Positions 54,281 through 64,000 of a stretch of DNA of 64,000 nucleotides are shown here, one piece after another. The position numbers and the translations under genes are program-made. The notes beneath the pieces are model-generated. The model made no database searches. It saw nothing but the letters and a program-made list of their open reading frames with translations, and was not told the origin of the DNA. Each line of letters opens with the position of its first letter. The first letter of the stretch is position 1. Source of the stretch: Chrysoporthe austroafricana (lineage: Eukaryota; Ascomycota; Sordariomycetes; Diaporthales; Cryphonectriaceae); NCBI GenBank assembly GCA_001051155.2, contig JYIP02000005.1, forward strand, positions 868,001 to 932,000, read 5' to 3'.

Positions 54281-56704
54281 CTATGAATCTCCTCGCTGTT
54301 TCCTCCTATACGTCCCATCGATAGTATAGTCTTTTTGCGGACCCTTTACCGTATATCCAAGCCTCCAGTCCCTCAGGTTCACGGCATTGAACCTGAACTC
54401 ATACTTGACATCGTAGAAGTCCTCAACGCAGAGGTGGCCCGCCTTAGCCTCCCACCCTTTGGTGATATCTTTCCGGGTGATGTAGTTCTCTGGGACTATG
54501 AAGTCCAGCTCGTGAAACAAATAATCTGCCTTCATTTGTTCTTCATCTCTGCGCGGATCCTTCCGACTGAACTTGTCGCCCGTCCGCACGAACCAGACAC
54601 TCAACTTGTCCGTCTTCTCATCATATCGCCAGATGTACCGCCGCGTCGCCGGGAAGGCGACGCCGGTTGTAGTCTTAAATTCGCCCTCTTCGATGTATAG
54701 ATACTCTAGGCCGGGATCATCGTCACCTTGGCCGCCACTGACACTAGTTTCAGCGTCGCCATCGACGCATTTGAGACCGTCTTTCGTCCCTTGACGCAGG
54801 AGGAACTTCGCTGTTCCGCTCCAGTGACCGCTCGGGTGACTAGGAAGTTTGGAGATGAGGTCTCTCTCGAGTTGCCATTCGCCCAGCAGTGAGCGGAAGA
54901 CGGCCTTCGCCACAAATTTTGCGTTCGTCAAGCAGGAGATCACAGTCTCTTTGACCTGCATGAGTGACTTCTGCATCTCGGACATCTGCGCAGGTGTCAA
55001 CATCCCATGCGAAGGATATCGTGCCGGTGTGAGAATGTCCATGGGCCTTCCATTATGCGGCAACGGCGGTGTGTCGTCAGCTGAAAGAAGCATAAAGATG
55101 TGTAAAGCGGCCGCAAAATCTTTCATCAAGTAGATATAGTCACCCATGGGAAACTGCGAAGCGCGAGGGTCCCCACGGAGCGCTGCAAAGCGTTGAATAG
55201 AAGTATCATTAGCGAGAGCAGTCTGCATGTAGGGAAGCCTTCCACGAGAACTGGATTGTGTCTCGCTCGTTGGTGTGACATGCATTCGTTCGGAGCGGGC
55301 CTCGAGCAGCTGGCCGTGCTCTTGCTGCGTCCAGAGCTCAGTCAAGAAGCGCGCTTGCATCTCCATTACGCCCCAGTACGGACTACGGTAGAAGCCAACG
55401 AAGCCGAGATGGGGCACATCCGGATGATGTGTGCCGTGGAACCCAAGGAGGACTGTGTTCTCAATGTCCGTAGGATCTAGCGCGAGGATGCGTTGGATCT
55501 CGTCTGGAAGGAAGGACAATGAGGATGCCGCCTCGAAGCCAGTGGCAAGCACGATGGCTGCAACATCGGTGACGGTCGTGGGTTCTGGGCCTGGAGAGGC
55601 GGGTGCGATTGTGGCTGTGGTACCGGCAAGAGACCCAAGCTTGCCCTTTGAGAGAGTAATCAAACCCGAGCGCACGAATTCTGTGTACCAGTCGCTGACG
55701 GCGAGATAGGCAGGTTCCTCGATGTCTGCTTCGGAGGGAGCGAGCAGAGGCGAGTACTCGGATTGATCTGTGCCGAGTGCCGCTTGGAAAAGGCTTTTGG
55801 TGATCTTAGCATTGTCGACGGTGATGTGGCCTTGGGTATTTGTGATTGGCATTGGTCGGTTGGCCAAGTTGTAGGATGAAAAGTCAAGAGGTACGAAAGG
55901 TGGAGCAAACCGGCCTGGTGCCGGTGAGGTGAAGAGTGGAAATACCCAAATCGGTCTCTGGATGATATGATGGATGGTGTACTTGTCTGCACCGGAGAGC
56001 TTGCCTTGCCCGGGTGCATTGACAACGGACGATAGATGAGATGCGATGGTCCCGGCGATCTCAACGCCTGACATCTGACCACCCACAACGAGAATCTTGC
56101 CCCCTTTCCCATCTGCATTCGGTAGCAGCGTTTCCAGGTCCCTGTAGCGGCTGCTGTGGACAGCTGGTATCCCCCCGGCCTCCTGCAGCCCAGGCACTTC
56201 GGGAATGACTGGCTGTCCAAAGAACCCGGACGCAATGAGGAGGTAGTCGTACTCGCTCTCGTCCACGAGCCCGTCTTCGGATCTGGCAGTGACAAGCCAC
56301 GTCCTGCTGTCCTTATTGCCACGCGGGGTGGCCCTTTCAACCTTCCATCCCAACCTCAGCCGGAACCTCGCTTCCTCGAACGCGCAGTACGTCCTCAGGT
56401 ACTTCTGCAGATATGTCCCTACCTGCCAGGCCCTCGGCAGCTGCGGCGCATCATCTTCCCAAGCCAGATCACTGAACTGCATGGTATGCCTGCTCTGGTT
56501 TGCCACCATGAGCGGGTTCACCAGTCCAGCATCGTCTGTCTTCTCCAACGGCCAGAGGCCACCGATCCGGGGCTTCTCGTCAAACACGGTGACGGAGAAG
56601 TCGGAGCTGGGGCCTAGAGCGGAGGGCCGGGGGTGAAGCAGTTCCTTAGCGGCGACCAGCCCGGACGGCCCGGCGCCAATTATGCAGACTGTCTTCCGCG
56701 CCAT
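54281..56704 (-). CDS. Flavin-containing monooxygenase fused to a DUF6314 domain
   Basis: Intronless 807-aa protein. I start it at the ATG at 56704 (MARKTVCIIGAGPSG), because the upstream extension begins at a non-ATG codon. FAD motif GAGPSG lies at residues ~9-14, VFDEKPRIGGLW follows, a second nucleotide motif is VVGGQMSGVEIAG (GGxMSG instead of GxGxSG), and the ATG motif is AIVLATGFEA. This is the FMO/class B pattern, though the FMO fingerprint around HSSRYRD is weak. From about residue 610 (LLGEWQLERDL) to the end is a lipocalin-like DUF6314 domain with WSGTAKFLLR, EGEF and DGTYRR. FMO-like enzymes add oxygen from NADPH and O2 to N, S or carbonyl substrates; DUF6314 is uncharacterised and often sits beside redox enzymes. 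Moderate GC, unlike the left-hand genes. Confidence 0.88.
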   Translation of the reverse strand: MARKTVCIIGAGPSGLVAAKELLHPRPSALGPSSDFSVTVFDEKPRIGGLWPLEKTDDAGLVNPLMVANQSRHTMQFSDLAWEDDAPQLPRAWQVGTYLQKYLRTYCAFEEARFRLRLGWKVERATPRGNKDSRTWLVTARSEDGLVDESEYDYLLIASGFFGQPVIPEVPGLQEAGGIPAVHSSRYRDLETLLPNADGKGGKILVVGGQMSGVEIAGTIASHLSSVVNAPGQGKLSGADKYTIHHIIQRPIWVFPLFTSPAPGRFAPPFVPLDFSSYNLANRPMPITNTQGHITVDNAKITKSLFQAALGTDQSEYSPLLAPSEADIEEPAYLAVSDWYTEFVRSGLITLSKGKLGSLAGTTATIAPASPGPEPTTVTDVAAIVLATGFEAASSLSFLPDEIQRILALDPTDIENTVLLGFHGTHHPDVPHLGFVGFYRSPYWGVMEMQARFLTELWTQQEHGQLLEARSERMHVTPTSETQSSSRGRLPYMQTALANDTSIQRFAALRGDPRASQFPMGDYIYLMKDFAAALHIFMLLSADDTPPLPHNGRPMDILTPARYPSHGMLTPAQMSEMQKSLMQVKETVISCLTNAKFVAKAVFRSLLGEWQLERDLISKLPSHPSGHWSGTAKFLLRQGTKDGLKCVDGDAETSVSGGQGDDDPGLEYLYIEEGEFKTTTGVAFPATRRYIWRYDEKTDKLSVWFVRTGDKFSRKDPRRDEEQMKADYLFHELDFIVPENYITRKDITKGWEAKAGHLCVEDFYDVKYEFRFNAVNLRDWRLGYTVKGPQKDYTIDGTYRRKQRGDS

Positions 56705-59700
56705 GGCCACGAGCAGCCTGAGGTATTCGGGGGACAGATGCCTCGACGAGACGTGCCTGTGAGACGATGACAGCTGGATCAGTGTCACGGTTGGCGTTCT
56801 GACCGACGGTAGTCGGCAGAGTGATGCAGTGCCAGGTGTCCCACGGGATGCTCAGCTCGAGATTCTCTCAACTCAGTAAGACGGGGGATTCTGCACCCAG
56901 AAGACAGCCAAGAGTGGTCGGAACGCCGGCTTAAATTGTCTCAATCATAAGATTTCAGCCGGAGTTAGTCGACGCTGCCCAGCACTTTAAAGAGGTCCGG
57001 CTTGGGTCTTGTGGGGCTGCATGCCTTATATAAGCCATGCCTCATGAACCAGTGAGCAACGACAGAGTATGCTTAGTCATGTCCCCTGGCAACCTCTCTT
57101 CATCATCTTTGCAAAAGCCTTCCCTCACTTTGCCTGCTTCTTCTCTTTCCAAGCTTCAGCATCGCTTGCAGAGGAGTCGGATGCGTCCTGCCCAATGCAT
57201 TTGCACCATCAGAGAGGCGGTCTGCACCTGTCAGCTGCAGTCATGGGCGCCCAACAAGACAAGGAGAGAGCATCACGGCCTTAGTCCAGGAACACGCAGC
57301 TTTTGTCTCAGGTAGCCGACGCTATGCTGAGTGACATTGCAGCCACTTACTGCCTAGGTACTGTGTAATACTGACAAATCCATCACTCCATACTTCAATT
57401 TGACCCACACCGATGACCCTCGGACTGATGACCTACTCAGGGTGGCTGGTATTATCTCTTGGGCAATCCTCTTGGGCAACGGCATGTCGCACTGCCATCG
57501 GTGATGGAGCTCACAGCGTTCCCGTGCTTGCCATAGCTTTGGGCTGGACAAGTTTCGATTCCAATTGGCAATCCAAAAGAGTACATCCTTTTCCAGGGAA
57601 GGCCTCAGCTGATAGTGAACCGTCAGGAGATTGGTCCCGCCAGGATCACATGCAGCACACCTCCTCATCCCAGCCCGCAACTTCCGCACCGGACGGCAAA
57701 GTCGCACAGAAATTGTCACCCAGCACAGCCAATCCTGGATGGGGTTGTGACTCGTGATACCATTTGCTGTAGTGGTTCCTGCGATTATGCTGCTAGCCAA
57801 AGTCGACGCAGCTTGCTTTGTGACCTCATCCCAACGACGCAACTGCTGCCTCTGTGGGATCCTCTACCGCTCTCTATGGTATTGCTTCCGATATCACGGT
57901 TTTCTAGTTCTTAGTTCATCTGACTGGCCTAGATTTCATTTCTCATCCTGTTCAATGCCATCTACATGCGGAATGCCGTGCTTCTCGGTCTTTCAAAAGT
58001 CAGTCGCGCGCGCCTGCGCCCACGTCGTGAATCGTGGAGTCGAATCGGGGGCCGACATTCGAGCATGTTTTCAACTTACCGAATGAAAGCGTATACGAGT
58101 GGTCGGAATCTACAAATTCGGAAGGGCTTCCTTATTCCTTATTGTCAGTCCAGGCCGCCAGTTGCTATATGGTCTGGTCTACCTACCCTAGGTCGTGGCA
58201 TCACAGCGAATCGGCACTATCCTGCAGTGAGATCCTGCTACGGCTTAACTCTCCCATCGATTGGAGTGCTGTCGATGTCAAATTAGGGCGTATTGGCGCG
58301 ATCCCATCCGAAGTTACGGGCGTCGACCACGGGCCAGCAGCACGCCAAGTCTTAATGTGGCGTCGTAAGCGGCAATTCCGCGCACAGATCAATGGTGCCC
58401 ACGGGTAGCTGCAGCATGCCCACGCGCCTTGGGTTGCACGCGACCACGGGTACGTGCGTCTCGGAAAATCTCTTGAATTTCCGTAGCCGCCGACGGTGAA
58501 TATTGCCAGCCAGTTGCTAGATTCGTATCGTTCGTCAGTGGTCTGATTCACGTGGGACTCCGAGGGATGGCGACTCTTGACCGTGCCTGCACCGGTTCTC
58601 GGCATAAGGACTGGTCTATCCTTGTTCGAGAAGCAAGGGCGCAGAAGATCGTGTGGCGGCAGCTCATCGCTTCGGAAACCAGACAGGCTACGTGACCACA
58701 GCATGCCTCCTGGGGCACACCTCGCGAGAAGACAGTTGTTTCTGTTGGGTGATCCCTTTGCAACCACGGCGCTGTCTTCGGGTATGGCTAAGTCCGATAA
58801 AATTGACCGAGAGATTCTCTCATTACACAGCAGCAGGTTCTCCTCGCCTTGCGACCCATGGCGACGTGAGTCCTCGCCCTAACAATAACACGATCTGCTG
58901 AGCTCGACTCACCATCACACCGCGTCAGGCTGACTGGCACCAGCAATTCGGACGTCCTACCGCAGTCTGAACCTAGCTTGCGCTCCGCAACGTATCGCCG
59001 ATTCCCAGCAGACGCGACCACATTCTGTGGTAGCTGTGGCTGCTGTCCCCTATGACTACTGCGTGTTACTGCTGCGGATAGATCTCGCGTCGGTCTAGTG
59101 CCTCTGACCGTATGCTGACAAGCCATGACATATTAGCCTTGGATGCAGTAGAACGGGACGTTGGCGGCACAGCACAGGCGACATTTTCAAGCAAATTCAG
59201 CCGCAAGTGCAGGCAGATGAAGGGTGGCACCGGGCGGAACATACACAGACGCAGTCGATCCCGGAGGCTAGCCAGCTCTGGCGACCCGATGGCCCCTTCA
59301 GCTCTGATTCGAACCGCGCCGGCGATCCTCGAAGACGAGGCCTTGAATTATGCATGGCCAGAGACGCCGTGGAGCTGTCCTGAAAGCAATCCGGAGTATC
59401 CACATGTCGGCATGTCAAGTTGCCGGTAGAAAAGAGCCTCATCCACGAATCCGCCGGCAGTTATCAGTGCGGGGAAATTAACCACTCGTTTCTTTGGCAC
59501 AGCAAGCCACAGTCCAAGCCCACGATGATTTGAGTTCCGAGTTGCATCGACTTTAGACCAATCGAGGCCTGCCAGACCTGGGACTTGGGCTCCCCGCACG
59601 GGTATCGGCGAACCTCAGGTGAGCTGTTGACGATCATGGTTCGATATTCTGTTCTTCGCGTCTTCTCGAAGCTTCCCAAATTAATCATCGTGGATGATCT

Positions 59701-62136
59701 CCCGTCCCGTGGTCCTGACGCCGGCGATGAGACGGTGTTGGGTTCTTGTACTAATGGGGACAAGTCCGATGCATCAGGGCAATAACGTTGCGGCGAGTGC
59801 AAACACCATGCGTGTTCGTAACGCAGGTTCATGGGCCGCACATCAAGTCTGCATAGCTGCTTGCACCTTGTGTCTCCCTGAAATGGCTCAGGTGCACCTC
59901 AGTCAGCGCGGTCCTACGCTGCCGTCGGTCTGTGGCACGTCGGATCTCAGACAATGCGGTGGACGTGTTCAGCTATCCCAGATCCCACCCGCGCCTGGCT
60001 GCAATCTGGCCTCGCCCACAGCGGCCGGACTGGTCCTCGAAGCATGGCGTCGCCAGCGGAGCCGCAGCAGCGCCTCTGGAGACGGATGCCGTGGAGCCAT
60101 GGCTGGCGATAGTCCGTGACGGACGAAAGGGCCAGCATGATCTTGATCTCGATGGGGTGTCTCAGATCCACAGATGTTGGCGGATGCCATGTCCTGTCTC
60201 GACTCAGCTATTGTTGCACACATGGTGCCTCATGGGCCCTCTTCCAGCCGAAGCATTGGCGGCAGGGCGTCCGGTACCGTGGTTCACCCGCCTCGACGGG
60301 ATGGATGGCAGTCAGCGCTGGGGGGGGGGGCATCTATACACAGGTGCATCCGGGGCAATGGTACAATAACGAGTGCCCACCATCTCGAACGATAATCTGC
60401 AGACAATGGCACGGCATGGACAGCCTACGAGGTCTTCTGTCTTCTCTTCAGACACGGACGGCAGCGATAGCGGCCTCACTCGGCTGTCGAGGATCACCCG
60501 TGGGGCAGAGCTACAGGCTGGCGTAAGCCGTTGGAGGACCAGCAGCTTGGTTTTCGCGGTGTGGGTGGGCCCTCTGGTCTAGCGGCATGTCTCTCCGCAT
60601 TCTGGGATCTGGGGGTGCCAAGGGTTCCCCAGACCCGCCGAGGCTCGCTGTGGCCCTCTGCTACCAGCTAACCAGTGCAGTACCCACAGGCTTGGGAGCC
60701 TGTATGCTGGGTAGGGCAGACGACCTCGTCCGAAGTCACCGCTCGCTCAGAGACTGCATCCGCCTCGAGTGATAAACCATCCGAACGGCCAGAGGCTCCT
60801 GGTATGTTGTCCTTTCCGATGCTGCAGATACAGGGATCTCAAGACGGTATCTTAGCTTATCTTAGCCTAGACCTGGAGAGGGGGGCACGAGGGGGTCCCA
60901 AGGGCTCCCAGGATTCGAGCAGGGCTGCGCGCCCACAGGTCCACATCCGATCCCAGTGAGCTCATCACTGCTAGGCAAGGTCTTTAATCCCCCCCCCCCT
61001 TTTGTATCCCCCTTCAAAGATGGCTAGGGAAGTTTTCTCGGGCAATTTCAGCCTTGACTTCAATAATTCTTCTTGGGGTTGGGTCTGACCAGCTGACCGG
61101 CCCACAACCCACCCTCGTCCTCGTCCTACTCCTCCTCTTGCACCCACACACTCTTTTTTCTGCACTCTTGTCTCTTGCGCCACAGATGCGGAGGTCGCTC
61201 TCCCAACGGGAACTCGTGCTACATCTGCTCCCTTTGTCTGTCCCCTTGTTGCGAGACGCAGTGCTGCACTCTCTGTGCTGCCTGTCGTGACAGAGTCACT
61301 CGTTGACGTCCTGGCCACACAATCTGGCCCGCCTTGACGATAACCTCGTCGGAGTGATACCGGGGTGAGTGATATCACACTTATTGGCCTCCCAGATCCT
61401 CCTCACGATGCTCTCCATCCACACGTCCTCGGGCCCCTTGTCTTCCCCGGATTCGCCCCCTCCCTTTCACCCATACCCAGGGGGCATGCTCCCCGGTCAG
61501 CCGTGTCCAGGCATTGGCTGGCCTCTCCCTCTTTATTGGAGCCGGCAGACGGGCGATAGCACCACCACTCCCCGCCGCTGGTCTTGGCCGTGACATCCAC
61601 TTGTCCGGTCGGAAGGGTCCTTGGTCTTCCTGTGGAATCTGGGATCAATTCTAGGTTAGCCTTATCATTAATAAGTCTCATCGACATGCGTACCCGTTAT
61701 TCCCATTTCCCCTCACCTCTGATTTCATAAAATCCTCGTGGATCTCCTTTGCATCAGGGTACTACTGGTGTTTACTACTCCTGCTCCTTTTGGCCGCACA
61801 TTGGGTTTGTGCTAAGTGCCCATGTCCTAGGAAGCACTGTGCTTTCTGATCTGCAAGGTACAGCCTGCTCTGCCTACCCGTGAATGGCCCGTGAATGGCC
61901 TTTCTTGCTGGTGTTCACACGGCTTGGGGATGACCTATTACCTTCATGACCGTGAATCCCATTATCTTCCAAATTGCATATTTAAAAAAGTCTCTACTTG
62001 CACTTTTACTAACATCATGCAGCTCTCTCTCTCTCTACTTCATATACGACGCCACCAGGATTCCGAAGAGCCTCATCGTCGGCCCCTATCGTCCATGTGA
62101 ACTGCCACGACGGCCGACAGCAGCATCATCTACAAC
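56705..62136. other. 5.4-kb gene-poor tract
   Basis: No gene recognised. Contents noted: a TATATAA at 57027-57033 (palindromic, so usable by either strand) followed by a 71-codon frame at 57069-57284 with a hydrophobic start (PLFIIFAKAFPHFACFFSF); a G-run at 60319-60328; a C-run near 60991-61000; a tRNA-like patch at 60568-60643 that fails the T-arm; and CT-rich sequence at 62022-62036 just before the transporter. Base composition is mixed, not AT-rich, so this does not look like a simple decayed transposon. Part is probably a long promoter and leader of the MFS gene. Confidence 0.55.
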
Positions 62137-63760
62137 ATGATGAGCGACAACGACACGGAGAAGGCCAGCGAGCTGCGCCAGAACTACGTGGGCACCCTGC
62201 GTGACCTGCCCGAGGACCCTGACGCCGGTCTCTCCGACGAGGAGAAGGCCATCATCGACCGCAAGCTCCTATGGCGTCTCGACTGGATCCTCATCCCTTG
62301 GCTCTGCCTCCTATACCTGATGGCCTTCCTCGACCGGGCTAACATCGGCAACGCTAAGATCGCTGGCCTCACGAAAGCACCGCCCGAGGGCATAGACATC
62401 GACACCTCGCAGTACAATTCCAGCCTGACCATCTTCTTTGTCTCGTACGCCGTTTTTGAGCCGCTTACGAATATCCTGCTGAAAAAGCTGCGGCCGTCGA
62501 GGTTCATCCCGCTCATTATGTAAGCCCTCGCTGTTCCGTTGGACGAATATTGGGGGTACTGACGCGTGAATAGGGTCGGGTGGGGCTGTAGTATGCTTGG
62601 TATGGGTTTCGTCAAGGGCTGGTCCGGCCTGATGGCCGCCCGTTGGTTTCTTGGTCTTACGGAGGCCGGCCTCTTCCCTGGCATCAATTACTACCTCTCC
62701 TGTTGGTACAAGCGGTCCGAGTTCGGTGTTCGAGCGGTAAGTGAGCTTCGCAGTGATGTTTCCTCCTGTTTGGGCGGTGCTGACGGTCCCGTAGGCTATC
62801 TTCTTCTCAGCTGCCGCCCTCTCCGGCTCCTTCGGTGGTCTTCTTGCTGCTGCTATTGTGAAGATGGACGGTGTCGGTGGGCGACCCGGTTGGGCGTGGA
62901 TCTTTATCCTGGAGGGCCTCCTCACAGTCGTCATCGGGGTCGTCTCCTTCTGGCTGGTGCACGACTTCCCCGACGGGGCCAAGTTCCTCTCCCCCGAGGA
63001 CCGCGCGCGCGTCATCCGGCGCCTGAAGCTCGACCAGCAGTCCTCGGCCTCGCACGAGGAGTTCAGAACGAAGTACTTCTGGCAGGCCTGGTTCGACTGG
63101 AAGATGTGGCTCGGCATGGCCATCTACATGGGCTGCGACATGCCCCTCTACGCGTTCAGCCTCTTCCTGCCGACCATCGTCGCGAATCTCGGCCTCGCGG
63201 GCGGCTCCACCGTCAAGTCGCAGCTGCTCACCGTGCCGCCCTACGCCGCCGCCGCCGCCCTGACCATCACCATCGGCTTCGTGGCGGACCGCACCCGGGC
63301 CCGCGGTATCTGCAACATCGCCGTCTCGCTCCTGGGCATCGCCGGCTTCAGTATGCTCATCGGCTCGAGCGATGCTGCCGTGCAGTACGCGGGCACCTTC
63401 CTCGGCGCCTTGGGCATCTACCCGTGCATCGCCAACACCATCACCTGGATGGCCAACAATGTCGAGGGCGTCTACAAGCGCGGCGTCGTCCTGGGCTTCG
63501 TCATCGGCTGGGGCAACCTCAACGGCATCGTCTCCTCCAACATTTACTTCCAGTCGCCCCGGTTTTACCAGGGCCACGGCGTCGTCATCGCGTATATGGT
63601 GCTGTTCCTCTTCGGCGGCTCCCTGCTCATGACGATCCTGCTACGCGCCGAGAACCGGCGGCGCGTCAGCGGCAAGCGGGACAGCTGGGCGACGGGCAAG
63701 TCGGAGCGCGAGCTCGAGGACATGGGCGACCAGCGGCCGGACTTTCTGTACACGACCTAG
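62137..63760 (+). CDS. MFS transporter, anion:cation symporter (allantoate-permease-like) family
   Basis: Plasma-membrane carrier of the fungal ACS family (Tna1/Dal5/Seo1 type), importing an organic anion such as a vitamin, allantoate or aromatic acid with protons. Model: join(62137-62519, 62574-62736, 62795-63760), 503 aa, exactly in frame. Twelve hydrophobic helices are visible. The family start is WRLDWILIPWLCLLYLMAFLDRANIGNAKIAGL; helix 4-5 has RWFLGLTEAGLFPGINYYLS; the post-TM6 loop is ...FLSPEDRARVIRRL; then FADRTRARG-like VADRTRARG; late motif NLNGIVSSNIY. The C-terminus is short and cytosolic. Introns are 54 and 58 bp with standard signals; the second splits the block ending FGVRA from AIFFSAAALSGSFGGLLA. 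Substrate cannot be read from sequence. Confidence 0.92.
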
Positions 63761-64000
63761 GTGCCAGAAAGATCGCCCTGGGCCCTTTCCTTTCCCCTCG
63801 GTCCTGGTATTCACACCAAGCTCTTATACTTCGTGGTCTCTAGATTGACCGCCGGTCTTTTCCAGCGTGTTATAGGCATTGCGATTCTTTTTCTTCTGGA
63901 GTAAACGGGAGCCTCTGCGCCGGCTACTGGGTTCCACGACCCGATTATAATACCCCGACAAATGGAAAGGATCATTCGAGAAAAAGGAAAAAGAAAAAAG
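63761..64000. other. 3' flank of the transporter
   Basis: Downstream sequence to the right edge. AT-rich at the end, with an A-rich AAAAAGGAAAAAG tract. No gene. Confidence 0.5.

Noticed and set aside
37957..56704. Classical secondary-metabolite biosynthetic cluster
   Set aside because: No PKS, NRPS, terpene cyclase, DMATS or transporter is present among these genes, so I do not call a biosynthetic cluster.
57069..57284. 71-codon frame with a hydrophobic N-terminus after a TATA-like site
   Set aside because: No conserved motif, weak signal-peptide charge pattern and no splice support. Could be chance; noted in the gene-poor tract.
60568..60643. tRNA-like patch (GGGCCCTCTGGTCTAGCGG... with a GGTTCC further on)
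   Set aside because: The A-box fits, but the T-arm reads GGTTCCCC rather than GGTTCRA, and acceptor and anticodon stems do not pair. At best a tRNA-derived relic.
1..64000. CRISPR arrays, phage or bacterial operons
   Set aside because: No spaced direct repeats were seen. Genes have spliceosomal introns and no Shine-Dalgarno-type spacing.

Overview
The window is nuclear DNA from a filamentous ascomycete (Pezizomycotina, probably Sordariomycetes; this is an inference). Genes lie on both strands, are spaced 0.5-2 kb apart and carry many 44-190 bp introns with GTANGT donors, CTGAC/CTAAC branch sites and YAG acceptors. The protein families are typical of these fungi: Clr5, DUF3425-bZIP, Zn2Cys6, 2EXR, DUF6314 and cAMP-receptor-like GPCR. 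I rebuilt the splicing by hand. Most models close to an exact multiple of three with conserved residues crossing the junctions.

0-21 kb holds mostly very GC-rich genes: the 3' part of a germinal-centre Ste20-type kinase, a class A FAD monooxygenase, a Clr5-domain gene broken by one extra base, an SDR, a mitochondrial-carrier-like protein, a succinate-semialdehyde-type aldehyde dehydrogenase, a secreted GH30 galactanase-like enzyme, a bZIP/DUF3425 factor and a zinc alcohol dehydrogenase. 21-27 kb holds a large secreted six-hairpin glycosidase and a seven-helix GPCR.

27.3-34 kb has no intact gene that I can support. It contains decayed pieces of a GH31 alpha-glucosidase and an aldo-keto reductase, an orphan TATA element and a CAA-rich repeat.

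34-57 kb looks like accessory territory with less GC-rich coding. It has a small secreted protein carrying all four active-site residues of the CD38/ADP-ribosyl cyclase family, an ankyrin protein, a phenol-hydroxylase-like FAD monooxygenase, a 2EXR protein, a DyP-peroxidase/glycyl-radical-enzyme fusion, a Zn2Cys6 regulator just downstream of it, a secreted protein with a Ser/Thr/Ala-rich tail, a two-module dimeric alpha/beta-barrel (ABM-like) protein and an FMO fused to DUF6314.

56.7-62.1 kb has no recognisable gene. The window ends with an ACS-family MFS transporter.

The most striking item is the gene at 42.6-46.5 kb. It joins a complete-looking P-class DyP haem peroxidase to a complete-looking glycyl radical enzyme with a C-x-E thiyl motif and a C-terminal R-M-G-G-W-S radical loop. 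Glycyl radical enzymes are oxygen-sensitive and rare in eukaryotes, so one fused to a peroxide-using haem enzyme in an intron-containing fungal gene deserves a close look. The CD38-like secreted protein is the second. I could run no search, so statements of novelty are inference.
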